Source: Gammaproteobacteria bacterium (GTDB lineage: Bacteria > Pseudomonadota > Gammaproteobacteria > Burkholderiales > Sulfuricellaceae). Taken from it: a stretch of 44,999 bases of DNA. The translations under genes were made by a program, and so were the position numbers. The notes beneath the pieces are model-generated. The model saw only the letters and a program-made list of their open reading frames with translations. It did not search any database and was not told the origin of the DNA. The stretch covers positions 1 to 44,999 of the forward strand of contig JAHJJI010000132.1 in NCBI GenBank assembly GCA_018823025.1. Reading direction: 5' to 3'. This document shows, in pieces, positions 16,479-25,739 of the stretch; the first letter of the stretch is position 1; every line of letters starts with the position of its first letter.

Positions 16479-18812
16479 TCAGAACAATTGATCCTTAACC
16501 TCTTCTGCGGACTTTCCGCCACCGCCAAAGAGGCCTTCGAAAAAGCCGGTCTGTTCGGCCGGGACATTTTCCTGATAAAAATATTCTAGAATCCCCTCAC
16601 TTCCATCGGGAACACGATGTCCACTTTGCGGGTTGATCTTGACTGTCGCCACACCTTCCGGGATGACCAGGTCTGCTTCCGGCACACCTTTCAGCACCTT
16701 GCCCATATAACCCATCCAGATCGGCAGCGCAGCCTGAGCGCCCGTTTCTGATCCGCCCATGGAACGAGGCTGATCAAAGCCGATCCAAGCAATCGCCACC
16801 AGTCCCGGGTTGAAACCTGTAAACCAGGCATCCACTTGGTCATTAGTAGTTCCGGTCTTTCCGGCGAGATCCTGGCGTTTCAGTTGCATGGCACGCGCCC
16901 CGGTACCAAAACGGACCACATCGCGCAGGATGGAAGTCATGATAAAAGCATTCCGTGCATCGATCGCACGCTCAGCGTCATCGCCCGCACGCTTGGGTTT
17001 GGCCTGCACCAACAGGGTGCCGCGCGCATCGACAATCCGGTCGATCAAATAAGGCTGCGTACGGTAGCCCCCGTTGGCAAACACCGAGTAAGCCGCGGCC
17101 ATTTGCATAGGAGTTACCGACCCCGCACCCAGTGCCATAGTCAGGTAGGGCGGATGCTGCTCAGGCGAGAAGCCAAAACGGGTGATGTAATCCTGTGCAT
17201 ACGATGGGCCAATAGACTGCAAGACACGGATGGAAACCAGATTCTTCGATTTCGTCAGGGCGGTGCGCAGACGAATCGGGCCGACATAATCACCCTCGAA
17301 ATTTTTCGGTTCCCAGACCTGGCCCCCGGTTTGGGCTGCATCCACAACGATGGGGGCATCATTGATCACGGTTGCGGCGGTCAAGCCTTTTTCCAGCGCC
17401 GCCGAGTAAATGAACGGCTTGAAGCTCGAACCCGGCTGACGCCATGCCTGCATGACGTGGTTGAATTTGCTGCGATTGAAATCGAACCCTCCAACCAGAG
17501 CACGAATCGCACCGTCCTGAGGCACTACCGAGACCAGCGCCGACTCGATTTGCGGCCGCTGTAAAATCTGCCACCCTGACTTGTCATCCTTCTGGACGCG
17601 AATCAGCGCACCTCGGCGCAGGCGAGTTTTCGGGCTGGCATTATCACTCAGGGTTTTAAGTACGAACTTCAGGCCTTCGTTGCTAATCTGGACAGTTTCG
17701 CCGCCCTTAATATAGCATTTTACCTGCTTCAGACTCGCCTCCAGAACGATCGCGGGCACCAGACCATTACTTGTATCCGCATCCGCCAAAGCGTCTTCCA
17801 GCAGTTCTTCAAGATTTGCCGCCCTAACAGGTAGATCAACAAAACTCTCCGGTCCACGGTAGCCATGGCGACGATCATAATCCAGCACGCCCTGACGCAA
17901 CGCCTGATTGGCGGCCTCCTGATCAACCTTACGCAGCGTGGTGTAAACTTTCATGCCGCTGCTGTAAATCGCCTCCTGATAGCGCTCGAACATCGCCTGC
18001 CTGACCATTTCCGCCACATAATCCGCATTGACCTCTACATTATGCACCTCACGCTTTACCGCCAGAGGTTGTGCCAGAGCGGCCTGATATTCCGCATCAG
18101 TAATGTATTTGAGATCATGCATACGGCGCAGGACATACTGCTGCCGAATTTTTGCCCTTTTCGGGTTCACCACAGGATTGTAGCGCGAGGGCGCTTTCGG
18201 GAGTCCAGCCAGCATCGCTACCTCTGCCACGGTCAACTTTTCAAGCGGGCGCCCAAAATAAGTCTGGGCAGCGGCGGCGAAACCGTAAGCACGCTGTCCC
18301 AGATAAATCTGGTTGACGTACAGCTCGAGGATCTGATCCTTGGACAAATAATGTTCAATTTTCAGTGCCAGGAGTACTTCGCTGAATTTGCGTGTCAGCG
18401 TTTTCTCTCCGGACAGGAAAAAATTCCGCGCCACCTGCATCGTAATCGTGCTCGCACCTTCCCGTGCGCCGCCAGCGGTCAGATTAGCCAGGGCTGCGCG
18501 CAGCACCCCCATGTAATCTATCCCGCCATGGCTATAGAACCGGTCATCCTCTGCAGCAAGAATCGCCAGCTTCATCGGCTTGGGCACATCCCCAATCTTG
18601 ATTAGTGCACGCCGCTCCTCGCCAAACTCGCCAATCAACGCACCCTCCGCCGTATAAACGCGCAGAGGGATTTTGGGCCGGTAATCGGTCAGCACCTCCA
18701 GTGACGGGAGGTCAGGGTAAGCCAAAATTCCCGCCAGCATGATTGCTGCAGAAAAAACAAAACCTAAAGCCAAAAAGGCCAACAGCGGATATCGCCACCA
18801 ACGTGAACTCAT
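16479..18812 (-). CDS. mrcA: Penicillin-binding protein 1A, bifunctional peptidoglycan synthase
   Basis: Class A PBP of 777 residues, also called ponA. An N-terminal membrane anchor spans about residues 10-31. The GT51 glycosyltransferase domain has the catalytic E88 in AAEDDRFYSHGGID and GASTITMQVARN. The transpeptidase domain has the SxxK motif in QPGSSFKPF (around residue 450), SKN in LTKSKNLVSIR and KTG in AGKTGTTNDQ. An OB-like insertion lies between the two domains. It polymerises glycan strands and cross-links peptides at the inner membrane. It is divergent from pilM, the standard arrangement in many beta- and gammaproteobacteria. Confidence 0.97.
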   Translation of the reverse strand: MSSRWWRYPLLAFLALGFVFSAAIMLAGILAYPDLPSLEVLTDYRPKIPLRVYTAEGALIGEFGEERRALIKIGDVPKPMKLAILAAEDDRFYSHGGIDYMGVLRAALANLTAGGAREGASTITMQVARNFFLSGEKTLTRKFSEVLLALKIEHYLSKDQILELYVNQIYLGQRAYGFAAAAQTYFGRPLEKLTVAEVAMLAGLPKAPSRYNPVVNPKRAKIRQQYVLRRMHDLKYITDAEYQAALAQPLAVKREVHNVEVNADYVAEMVRQAMFERYQEAIYSSGMKVYTTLRKVDQEAANQALRQGVLDYDRRHGYRGPESFVDLPVRAANLEELLEDALADADTSNGLVPAIVLEASLKQVKCYIKGGETVQISNEGLKFVLKTLSDNASPKTRLRRGALIRVQKDDKSGWQILQRPQIESALVSVVPQDGAIRALVGGFDFNRSKFNHVMQAWRQPGSSFKPFIYSAALEKGLTAATVINDAPIVVDAAQTGGQVWEPKNFEGDYVGPIRLRTALTKSKNLVSIRVLQSIGPSYAQDYITRFGFSPEQHPPYLTMALGAGSVTPMQMAAAYSVFANGGYRTQPYLIDRIVDARGTLLVQAKPKRAGDDAERAIDARNAFIMTSILRDVVRFGTGARAMQLKRQDLAGKTGTTNDQVDAWFTGFNPGLVAIAWIGFDQPRSMGGSETGAQAALPIWMGYMGKVLKGVPEADLVIPEGVATVKINPQSGHRVPDGSEGILEYFYQENVPAEQTGFFEGLFGGGGKSAEEVKDQLF

Positions 18813-18874
18813 TAAACTCTTTCTTACTTTAATTTAATATCAGAACCAATTGACATAAATTACTTAAGGGGAGG

Positions 18875-18880
18875 ATTATA
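18875..18880 (-). promoter_or_regulatory. Candidate -10 box for ponA (mrcA)
   Basis: On the minus strand TATAAT is 62 bases upstream of the ponA start at 18812. The -35 region is weak. Confidence 0.35.
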
Positions 18881-18933
18881 GGCGTCTGGGCCGACAAAAG
18901 AAATTCCAAAAAAATACTTTACACGTTCAGCAC

Positions 18934-18962
18934 TTGTTGCTAGCATTTAATGTAAATTATAC
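18934..18962 (+). promoter_or_regulatory. Candidate pilMNOPQ promoter
   Basis: TTGTTG (18934-18939) and TTATAC (18957-18962) are 17 bases apart, 39 bases before the pilM start. An overlapping alternative is TTTACA (18918-18923) with TAGCAT (18941-18946), also 17 bases apart. Either or both could be used. Confidence 0.45.
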
Positions 18963-19001
18963 GTAACTCACCTAACCGGGCAATATTGAAAAGGAAATTC
19001 G

Positions 19002-20096
19002 TTGCAGCTCGACTTCAATTTGAATCTCGATTTTCTGCAGACCAAGTCTCCGCCCCTCATCGGCGTTGACATCAGTACTTCGTCCGTCAAGATGGTTGAA
19101 CTCAGCGACGCCGGTAAGGGCTTGTACCGTATCGAGCGCTACGCTATTGAACCCTTGGCAAAAGATGCTGTTGCAGACGGCAACATCGCAAATCTCGAAG
19201 CGGTTTCGGAAGCTATTAAACACGCCTGGCGCCAAATGGGAACACGGACCAAAAATGTTTCTCTGGCTCTGCCAGCGGCGGCCGTCATCACAAAAAAAAT
19301 TATTGTCGCTGCCGGGCTAAGTGAAAACGAACTCGAAATGCAGGTGGAAAGCGAGGCCAACCAGTATATTCCATTCGCTCTGGACGAGGTAAACCTGGAT
19401 TTTCAAGTGTTAGGCCCTGTCCCAAACAATCCGGAGGAGGACGAGGTTTTAATCGCCGCATCGCGCAAGGAAAAAGTTGAGGATCGGGTCGCCGCTATAG
19501 AATCAGCAGGCTTAAAAGCACTGGTCATGGACGTGGAGTCTTACGCCACCCAAACGGCCTACGAGCTGATTGCCCCGCAACTGCCTAATAATGGACATGA
19601 TCAGACCATTGCCATCATCGACATTGGCTCCGCCATGATGCATGTCAACGTACTACTCAACAACCAGTCAGTTTATATGCGCGAGCAAACTTTCGGCGGA
19701 AATCAGCTGACCCAGGAAATCCAGCGCCGTTATAGTCTGTCGGCGGAAGAAGCCGAAATTGCAAAACGCAACGGCGGCCTGCCGGAAAATTATGAGCCTG
19801 AAGTGCTTCAACCCTTTTTAGACTCGCTCGCGCTGGAAGTGGCGCGCGCACTGCAATTTTTCTTCTCTTCCACCCAGTTCAACCGGGTTGACCACATCCT
19901 GCTGGCTGGCGGATGCGCCATGATCCCGGGCGCTGACGAAGCTGTTTCACAACGCACCCAGGTCCGCACCTCCGTTGCCAACCCTTTTGCCAACATGGCG
20001 ATCTCTTCGCGCGTCAAACCCCGCCAACTGGCGCAAGACGCACCGATATTGCTGATTGCCTGTGGCCTTGCCATGCGAAGGTTCGATCCATCATGA
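19002..20096 (+). CDS. pilM: PilM, actin-like ATPase of the type IV pilus inner-membrane complex
   Basis: A 364-residue cytoplasmic protein with the FtsA/actin fold. IGVDISTSSVKMVEL at residues 21-35 is the phosphate-1 motif, and AIIDIGSAMMHVNVL near 205 is the phosphate-2 motif. LLAGGCAMIPG near 300 is the adenosine motif. PilM binds the N-terminal tail of PilN and connects the pilus platform to the alignment complex. The start is TTG at 19002 with AAGGA 8 bases upstream; the protein from there has the family length. It overlaps pilN by 4 bases. Confidence 0.96.
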   Translation: MQLDFNLNLDFLQTKSPPLIGVDISTSSVKMVELSDAGKGLYRIERYAIEPLAKDAVADGNIANLEAVSEAIKHAWRQMGTRTKNVSLALPAAAVITKKIIVAAGLSENELEMQVESEANQYIPFALDEVNLDFQVLGPVPNNPEEDEVLIAASRKEKVEDRVAAIESAGLKALVMDVESYATQTAYELIAPQLPNNGHDQTIAIIDIGSAMMHVNVLLNNQSVYMREQTFGGNQLTQEIQRRYSLSAEEAEIAKRNGGLPENYEPEVLQPFLDSLALEVARALQFFFSSTQFNRVDHILLAGGCAMIPGADEAVSQRTQVRTSVANPFANMAISSRVKPRQLAQDAPILLIACGLAMRRFDPS

Positions 20097-20689
20097 TCCG
20101 CATCAACCTGTTACCCCATCGCGAGCAAAAACGAGCCGCACGCCAGCGTGAACTTGCTTTTATGGCCGGCGCCGCATCGGTACTGGGTCTGTTGATTGTA
20201 ATTATGATTCATACCTATCTGAGTACTCAGATAGAAGATCAGGAGGCACGTAATACATTTCTAGTAACGGAAATCAAAAAACTCGACGACCAGATTGCAG
20301 AAATTCAAGTGCTGAAAGAACAAACGCAAGCCATGCTGGCTCGCAAGCAAGTAGTGGAAACCCTGCAGAGCAATCGCTCTGCAGTCGTCTATCTGCTTGA
20401 TCAACTAGTACGCCAATTACCTGATGGGGTATACCTCAAGGCTGTCAAGCAAAGTGGCAACAACATAAGCCTGCAAGGCTATGCGCAATCCAATGCAAGG
20501 GTGGCCACATTGATGCGAAGTCTCGAAGCATCCCCTTGGCTACAATCCCCAAATTTGATCGAGGTCAAAGCTGCCACAATAAACAACTTGCGTGCCAGCG
20601 AATTTTCCTTGAACGTCATCCTTGCCCCGCCAGAGGTGGCCGCCGACAAGGGTGAGGGTAGCGCCAAGCCCAAGGATAAAAAAATATGA
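20093..20689 (+). CDS. pilN: PilN, type IV pilus alignment protein
   Basis: A 198-residue bitopic inner-membrane protein. The N-terminal IRINLLPHREQKR motif (residues 2-14) is the conserved PilM-binding tail. A membrane segment spans 22-41 and a coiled coil about 50-90. The rest is a ferredoxin-like periplasmic domain that pairs with PilO. The start overlaps the pilM stop and the stop overlaps the pilO start (ATGA), so the genes are translationally coupled. Confidence 0.95.
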   Translation: MIRINLLPHREQKRAARQRELAFMAGAASVLGLLIVIMIHTYLSTQIEDQEARNTFLVTEIKKLDDQIAEIQVLKEQTQAMLARKQVVETLQSNRSAVVYLLDQLVRQLPDGVYLKAVKQSGNNISLQGYAQSNARVATLMRSLEASPWLQSPNLIEVKAATINNLRASEFSLNVILAPPEVAADKGEGSAKPKDKKI

Positions 20690-21318
20690 ATCTGGACGAT
20701 TTCACAAAACTCAACCCGAAGGATATTGGCAACTGGCCAATAATCCCGAAAGTACTTGCGCTGTGCGGACTGTTCGTACTAATCCTTTTCGCCGGATACT
20801 GGTTCGACTGGCAAAACCAGCTTGCTGACCTGGATGCCGCAAAAGAAAAGGAATCTCAACTTCGCGAAACCTTTATCTCGAAGAAAAAACAGGTCGTCAA
20901 CCTGGATACATACCGCCGACAGCTCAAAGACCTGGAACAGGCTTTCGGCGCACTGATCAAACAGCTGCCCAACAAGGCAGAAATGGATGCTCTCCTGACG
21001 GACATCAACCAAGCCGGCCTTGGGCGAGGACTGGAATTTGAACTATTTCGGCCCGCAAACAATGAAATTTTAAGCGAATTTTATGCTGAGCGCCCCATTT
21101 CCATTCGCGTAACCGGCAATTACCACGACCTCGGAGCCTTTGCCAGCGATGTCTCGCGGCTACCACGCATCGTCACCTTAAACGAAATCAATATCACCCC
21201 CAGCGGCCAGACATTGACCATGAGCGCCGTCGCAAAAACCTACCGTTACCTTGATGAGAACGAGCTCGCGGCGCAGAAAGCGGCGCAGAGAAAATCTGCC
21301 AAGGAGACCAAGAAGTGA
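20686..21318 (+). CDS. pilO: PilO, type IV pilus alignment protein
   Basis: A 210-residue inner-membrane protein. It has a short cytoplasmic tail, a membrane segment at 23-40, a periplasmic coiled coil about 45-90 and a ferredoxin-like C-terminal domain. PILNKAEMDALL-type wording appears here as QLPNKAEMDALLTDINQAG, the conserved PilO box. It forms a heterodimer with PilN and contacts PilP. The C-terminal tail is Lys/Ala rich. It overlaps pilN and pilP by 4 bases each. Confidence 0.95.
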   Translation: MNLDDFTKLNPKDIGNWPIIPKVLALCGLFVLILFAGYWFDWQNQLADLDAAKEKESQLRETFISKKKQVVNLDTYRRQLKDLEQAFGALIKQLPNKAEMDALLTDINQAGLGRGLEFELFRPANNEILSEFYAERPISIRVTGNYHDLGAFASDVSRLPRIVTLNEINITPSGQTLTMSAVAKTYRYLDENELAAQKAAQRKSAKETKK

Positions 21319-21836
21319 GGCCCACCCACCTTATTTTAATCATTATGCCCATTCTCGCCCTTTCGGCCTGCAGCGGGGATGGTTTGGATGATTTGAAGCA
21401 ATTCGTCAACGAGTCTGGCGAAGGCCTACGGGGCAAGATTGAGCCTTTGCCGGAAATCAAGCCTTACGAATCCTTTGCCTACAATGCGTTCGACTTGCCA
21501 GACCCTTTCAAGCCACGGAAATTACAACCAGGTCAAGGCGGCGGACTCCAGCCTGACCTCAAGCGCAACAAGGAAGAACTAGAGAAATATCCGCTTGAAA
21601 ACCTGAAGATGGTCGGATTTCTGGAACAAAACAAGGTCAGATATGGCCTGATAAGAACCTCGGATGGCTCTCTGCATAGAGTCAAAATTGGTGAACACAT
21701 GGGACAAAATTTCGGCATGATCACTAAAATCACGGATAACGAAATTATCATGACAGAAGTTATTCAGGACAGCACCGGAAATTGGATCGAGCAAAACACC
21801 AGCATTAATCTGGCCAGCGCGCCAGGCCAAAAGTAA
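21315..21836 (+). CDS. pilP: PilP, pilus-assembly lipoprotein
   Basis: A 173-residue lipoprotein with lipobox LSAC and lipidation at C19. It has a long disordered linker, the DPFKPRKL motif near 55-65 and a C-terminal beta domain (LENLKMVGFLEQN, GEHMGQNFGMI) that docks on the secretin PilQ. The GTG start at 21315 overlaps the pilO TGA. It bridges the inner-membrane PilNO complex and the outer-membrane PilQ. Confidence 0.95.
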   Translation: MRPTHLILIIMPILALSACSGDGLDDLKQFVNESGEGLRGKIEPLPEIKPYESFAYNAFDLPDPFKPRKLQPGQGGGLQPDLKRNKEELEKYPLENLKMVGFLEQNKVRYGLIRTSDGSLHRVKIGEHMGQNFGMITKITDNEIIMTEVIQDSTGNWIEQNTSINLASAPGQK

Positions 21837-21850
21837 AGATAGAGGCCGCC

Positions 21851-24004
21851 ATGAACATTATTAAATCGACAATTCGCTGCTTTATACAGGTCGTCTGCCT
21901 GACTACCCTGTTTATTGCCAATAGCCACGCAGCTGTCGAGTCTGGTGGCGCCAGTCCGGACGCTGCCCAGATGCCACAGAACAGCATCGAAAGCGTGGAC
22001 TATGCGGCCCTTCAAAATGGCAAATTTTTGATCACCCTGAAGCTGAAACATGCCCTGAAAAATCCGCCTGCCGGGTTTGCCGTCAACAATCCACCACGAA
22101 TTGCGCTGGATCTTCTGGATACGGCCAACTCATTGGGGAAAAATACCATCAATATCGGTGAAGGCGTATTGCGCAACCTGAATATTGTTCAGGCGGGTAG
22201 CCGCACCCGGCTGGTCATCAATCTAACCAAGCCCGCTGGCTATGAAACCAGGATTGCCGGAAACACCCTTTTGATCACCCTGCAGGGTACCGAATCCACC
22301 GGAATCACCTCTAATGTGAGCGCAAAATTTGCCGAAGCGCCCCCCGGCTCACAAAAACATGCTCTGCGAGACGTCGACTTCCGCCGTGGCAAAGGGGGTG
22401 AAGGCCGGGTCGTTGTCGACCTTTCCGATGCAAATACCGGTATTGATATCCGCACTGAAGGCAAATCTATCGTCGTAGAGTTCATCAATACCACGCTCCC
22501 ACGCAACCTGGAACGTAAGCTCGATGTTGTGGATTTCGGCACGCCGGTGCAAACAGTCAGTACGTTCGGTCATGGTAACAATGCGCGCTTAGTGATCGAA
22601 CCCAAGGGGCTATGGGAACACTCCGCCTATCAAACCGACCACCAATTCATTCTGGACGTCAAACCGATTGTTGAAGATTCTAGCAAACTGGTGCAAGGAA
22701 CAAAGGCCGGGTACAGCGGTGAGAAGCTTTCCCTCGACTTCCAAAATATTGAAACCCGCACCTTGCTTGCAGTGCTTGCAGATTTTGCAGAGATGAATGT
22801 CGTTATCAGCGATTCCGTCAGAAGCTCTACCACCCTGCGCCTGAAAGACGTCCCCTGGGATCAGGCACTGGATATCACCCTCAAGCAATCGGGATTAAGC
22901 ATGCGCAAATCCGGCAATGTCATCATGATTGCTCCCAGCGAGGAGCTTGCCACCAAAGAAAAACTGGAATTGGAAGCAAAGCAGCAGATCTCTGAGCTGG
23001 AGCAGTTGCGGACGGAAACCTTCCAGCTTAAATACACCAAAGCCGAGTCCTTCCAGAAGATCCTTGCTGACGACAAGCAGAAAATCCTTTCCAAACGAGG
23101 CAGCGCCGTCTGGGATCCTCGTACCAACATGCTCTTTATCCAAGATACCCCAGCCAAGCTGGAAGATGTACGCAAACTCATCAACCAGATCGACATACCG
23201 GTCAGGCAAGTGATGATCGAAGCGCGCATTGTTGAGGCCAGCGACACTTTCAGCAGAGCCCTGGGGGCAAGGCTAGGCTTTCACGACATGGGGGGGCAAG
23301 GCTTTCCGATCAACGGAACGGATGCACGCACGGTCATAGGCGGCAATCTGAATGACACCGGAGCCCACACTGGTCAAAGTGCGACCACCCCCGCCTGGCC
23401 CAATGACTCCATGAATGTCAGCCTGCCCGCAAAAAGCTCCGCCGGAACAGCGGGAGTTTTGTCCATGATCCTCTTTAAATCGAATGCGACCCGCTTTTTG
23501 AATCTTGAGCTGTCAGCACTGCAAGCGGATGGCAAGGGGAAAATCATTTCCAACCCGCGCGTGCTCACGTCCGATCAGACAGAGGCCGTCATCGAAGATG
23601 GCACCGAAATCCCCTACCTGCAAGCCTCCAGCAGCGGCGCCACCAGCGTATCCTTCAAGAAGGCCGTGCTGAGCCTGAAAGTGAAACCGCAAATTACGCC
23701 TGACGACAATATCATCATGGACCTGAAGGTCAACAAGGACAGTCGGGGCGAAAACACCGTCGCGGGCCCGGCCATCAATACCAAGCAGATTACCACTCAG
23801 GTGCTGGTGGAGAATGGCGGGACCGTGGTCATCGGCGGCATCTTCAACCAGGAGGAATCCACCACGGTGACCAAGGTGCCACTCCTCGGAGATATCCCGG
23901 TTCTCGGTATTATGTTCAGAAATACCGACAAACGGGATGACAAGAGAGAACTGCTGGTTTTTGTCACGCCCAAGATTCTCAAGGAAAGCCTCAACCTGAG
24001 ATAG
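21851..24004 (+). CDS. pilQ: PilQ, type IV pilus secretin
   Basis: Outer-membrane pore for the pilus, 717 residues. A signal peptide ends near SHA-AVES (residue 28). Two AMIN peptidoglycan-binding domains span about 45-155 and 165-275. An STN/N0 domain begins at LSLDFQNIETRTLL near 290, followed by a secretin N1 domain near 390-450. The C-terminal secretin domain carries VVIGGIFNQEESTTVTKVPLLGDIP. A Gly/Asn/Thr-rich insertion (around 485-535) interrupts the secretin domain. The gene begins 14 bases after pilP and closes the pil operon. Confidence 0.97.
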   Translation: MNIIKSTIRCFIQVVCLTTLFIANSHAAVESGGASPDAAQMPQNSIESVDYAALQNGKFLITLKLKHALKNPPAGFAVNNPPRIALDLLDTANSLGKNTINIGEGVLRNLNIVQAGSRTRLVINLTKPAGYETRIAGNTLLITLQGTESTGITSNVSAKFAEAPPGSQKHALRDVDFRRGKGGEGRVVVDLSDANTGIDIRTEGKSIVVEFINTTLPRNLERKLDVVDFGTPVQTVSTFGHGNNARLVIEPKGLWEHSAYQTDHQFILDVKPIVEDSSKLVQGTKAGYSGEKLSLDFQNIETRTLLAVLADFAEMNVVISDSVRSSTTLRLKDVPWDQALDITLKQSGLSMRKSGNVIMIAPSEELATKEKLELEAKQQISELEQLRTETFQLKYTKAESFQKILADDKQKILSKRGSAVWDPRTNMLFIQDTPAKLEDVRKLINQIDIPVRQVMIEARIVEASDTFSRALGARLGFHDMGGQGFPINGTDARTVIGGNLNDTGAHTGQSATTPAWPNDSMNVSLPAKSSAGTAGVLSMILFKSNATRFLNLELSALQADGKGKIISNPRVLTSDQTEAVIEDGTEIPYLQASSSGATSVSFKKAVLSLKVKPQITPDDNIIMDLKVNKDSRGENTVAGPAINTKQITTQVLVENGGTVVIGGIFNQEESTTVTKVPLLGDIPVLGIMFRNTDKRDDKRELLVFVTPKILKESLNLR

Positions 24005-24059
24005 CGCCTCGAAAAGCTTTGTTTGGTGCGTTAGCTGGGCCAGACACTGTTTTTTCCGC

Positions 24060-24065
24060 TAAAAT
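24060..24065 (+). promoter_or_regulatory. Possible -10 box before aroK
   Basis: TAAAAT lies 33 bases before the aroK GTG. The -35 side is not convincing. aroK may also be read from the pil promoter, since no terminator is visible after pilQ. Confidence 0.25.
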
Positions 24066-24098
24066 GCCTGTCACGATGACAACCCTTAAAGGGAACGA

Positions 24099-24635
24099 GT
24101 GACAGGCAATATTTTTTTAGTCGGGCTGATGGGCGCCGGCAAAACCACCGTAGGCAAGCTTATCGCCCGGCACTTCAACAGACCGTTTGTCGACTCCGAT
24201 CATGAAATCGAAAAGCGCACTGGGGTCAATATTCCCCTGATTTTCGAGTTGGAAGGAGAAGCCGGTTTCCGAACCCGAGAAACAGCGGTTATCGAAGAAC
24301 TGACCAGACAAAATAATATCGTGCTGGCGACCGGGGGCGGCGCAATATTGAGCCAACGAAACCGAGACAACCTCCGCAACAATGGTACGGTAATTTACCT
24401 GCGCGCAAAGGTGGAAGATCTTTGGCAACGCACCCGTCACGACAAAAACCGTCCCCTGCTGCAAACTTCCGATCCTCAGGCAAAACTGAAAGAGCTTTTT
24501 GTGCAACGCGACCCTTTGTACTCTGAAATTGCGGACATCATTGTGGACTCGGGATCGCAAAGCGTCCATGCGCTGGTTCACCAGATCGAAGAACGGCTGA
24601 AACAGCTTAACTCCGGCGCCTCAAAAACTGACTGA
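24099..24635 (+). CDS. aroK: AroK, shikimate kinase
   Basis: Phosphorylates shikimate in aromatic amino acid synthesis. It has 178 residues. The P-loop [12 protein letters not shown] is at 9-20, the shikimate-binding [12 protein letters not shown] at 31-42, the FRTRE segment near 57-61 and ATGGGA near 78. The lid contains [11 protein letters not shown]. The start is GTG 24099 with AAAGGGA just upstream. It lies between pilQ and aroB, a widely conserved arrangement. Confidence 0.96.
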   Translation: MTGNIFLVGLMGAGKTTVGKLIARHFNRPFVDSDHEIEKRTGVNIPLIFELEGEAGFRTRETAVIEELTRQNNIVLATGGGAILSQRNRDNLRNNGTVIYLRAKVEDLWQRTRHDKNRPLLQTSDPQAKLKELFVQRDPLYSEIADIIVDSGSQSVHALVHQIEERLKQLNSGASKTD

Positions 24636-24650
24636 AATCAAACAAAGCCC

Positions 24651-25739
24651 ATGCAAACCCTTACCGTAGATTTGAACGAGCGTACTTACCCGATCCACAT
24701 CGGCACCGCCCTGCTGACGCGCCCCGAACTGATCCTTCCTCATCTGGCCCGCAAGCAGGTTGCCATTGTCACCAACACCACGGTAGCGCCGCTGTATCTG
24801 GATGCGCTGAGCAAGCCCCTGGCGGCGGAAGGCGTGGATATTGTGCCTATCATCCTGCCCGATGGGGAGGAATACAAAAACTCGGAGACGCTGAACATGG
24901 TCTACGATGCCCTCCTGACACACCATTGCGAGCGCAAGACCACCCTGATTGCTCTGGGCGGAGGCGTCATCGGCGATCTCACCGGCTTTGCCGCTGCCAC
25001 CTACCTGCGTGGCGTACCTTTCATCCAGATTCCTACCACCTTGTTGGCACAGGTGGATTCCTCGGTGGGCGGGAAAACCGGCATTAACCACCCGCTGGGA
25101 AAAAACATGGTCGGGGCCTTCTACCAGCCCAAGCTGGTGCTGGCCGACACTTCCACTTTAAACACGCTGGATGACCGACAGCTCTCCGCCGGGTTGGCCG
25201 AAGTGATCAAATACGGCCTGATCCGAGACCTGCCTTTTTTCGAGTGGCTGGAGCAAAACATGTCTGCGCTGCTTGCACGCGATCCTGAAGCACTGGCTTA
25301 TGCCATCAAGCGTTCCTGCGAAAACAAGGCGGAAGTGGTTATCGCCGATGAACACGAAGGCGGCGTTCGTGCCCTGCTCAACCTGGGGCACACTTTCGGG
25401 CACGCCATAGAAGCCGGGATGGGTTACGGCAACTGGCTCCACGGCGAGGCCGTTGCGGCCGGCACTATGCTGGCGGCAAGCCTGTCACTGCGACTGGGCT
25501 GGATCAGCGAAGCAGAGGTGGGTCGCATCCGTGTGCTGTTCGAACGAGCCATGTTGCCGGTCAGTGCGCCTGACCTCGGAGTGGACGCCTATCTGGAACA
25601 CATGGCGATAGACAAAAAAGTGGAAAACGGCAGAATGCGCTTTGTACTGCTAAAAGCGATCGGCGCGGCGGTGATCACCGCCGACGTCACGGAACAGACG
25701 CTGCGGGAAACACTGCGGGAAACCGCTCAGCATGTCTGA
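24651..25739 (+). CDS. aroB: AroB, 3-dehydroquinate synthase
   Basis: Converts DAHP to 3-dehydroquinate using NAD and a divalent metal. It has 362 residues, the normal length. The NAD-binding GGGVIGD is at 103-109, followed by [20 protein letters not shown]. Metal ligands are the glutamate in LAEVIKYG and the histidines in [11 protein letters not shown] and WLHGEAVA. It starts 15 bases after aroK, and its end overlaps dgt by 8 bases. Confidence 0.97.
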   Translation: MQTLTVDLNERTYPIHIGTALLTRPELILPHLARKQVAIVTNTTVAPLYLDALSKPLAAEGVDIVPIILPDGEEYKNSETLNMVYDALLTHHCERKTTLIALGGGVIGDLTGFAAATYLRGVPFIQIPTTLLAQVDSSVGGKTGINHPLGKNMVGAFYQPKLVLADTSTLNTLDDRQLSAGLAEVIKYGLIRDLPFFEWLEQNMSALLARDPEALAYAIKRSCENKAEVVIADEHEGGVRALLNLGHTFGHAIEAGMGYGNWLHGEAVAAGTMLAASLSLRLGWISEAEVGRIRVLFERAMLPVSAPDLGVDAYLEHMAIDKKVENGRMRFVLLKAIGAAVITADVTEQTLRETLRETAQHV

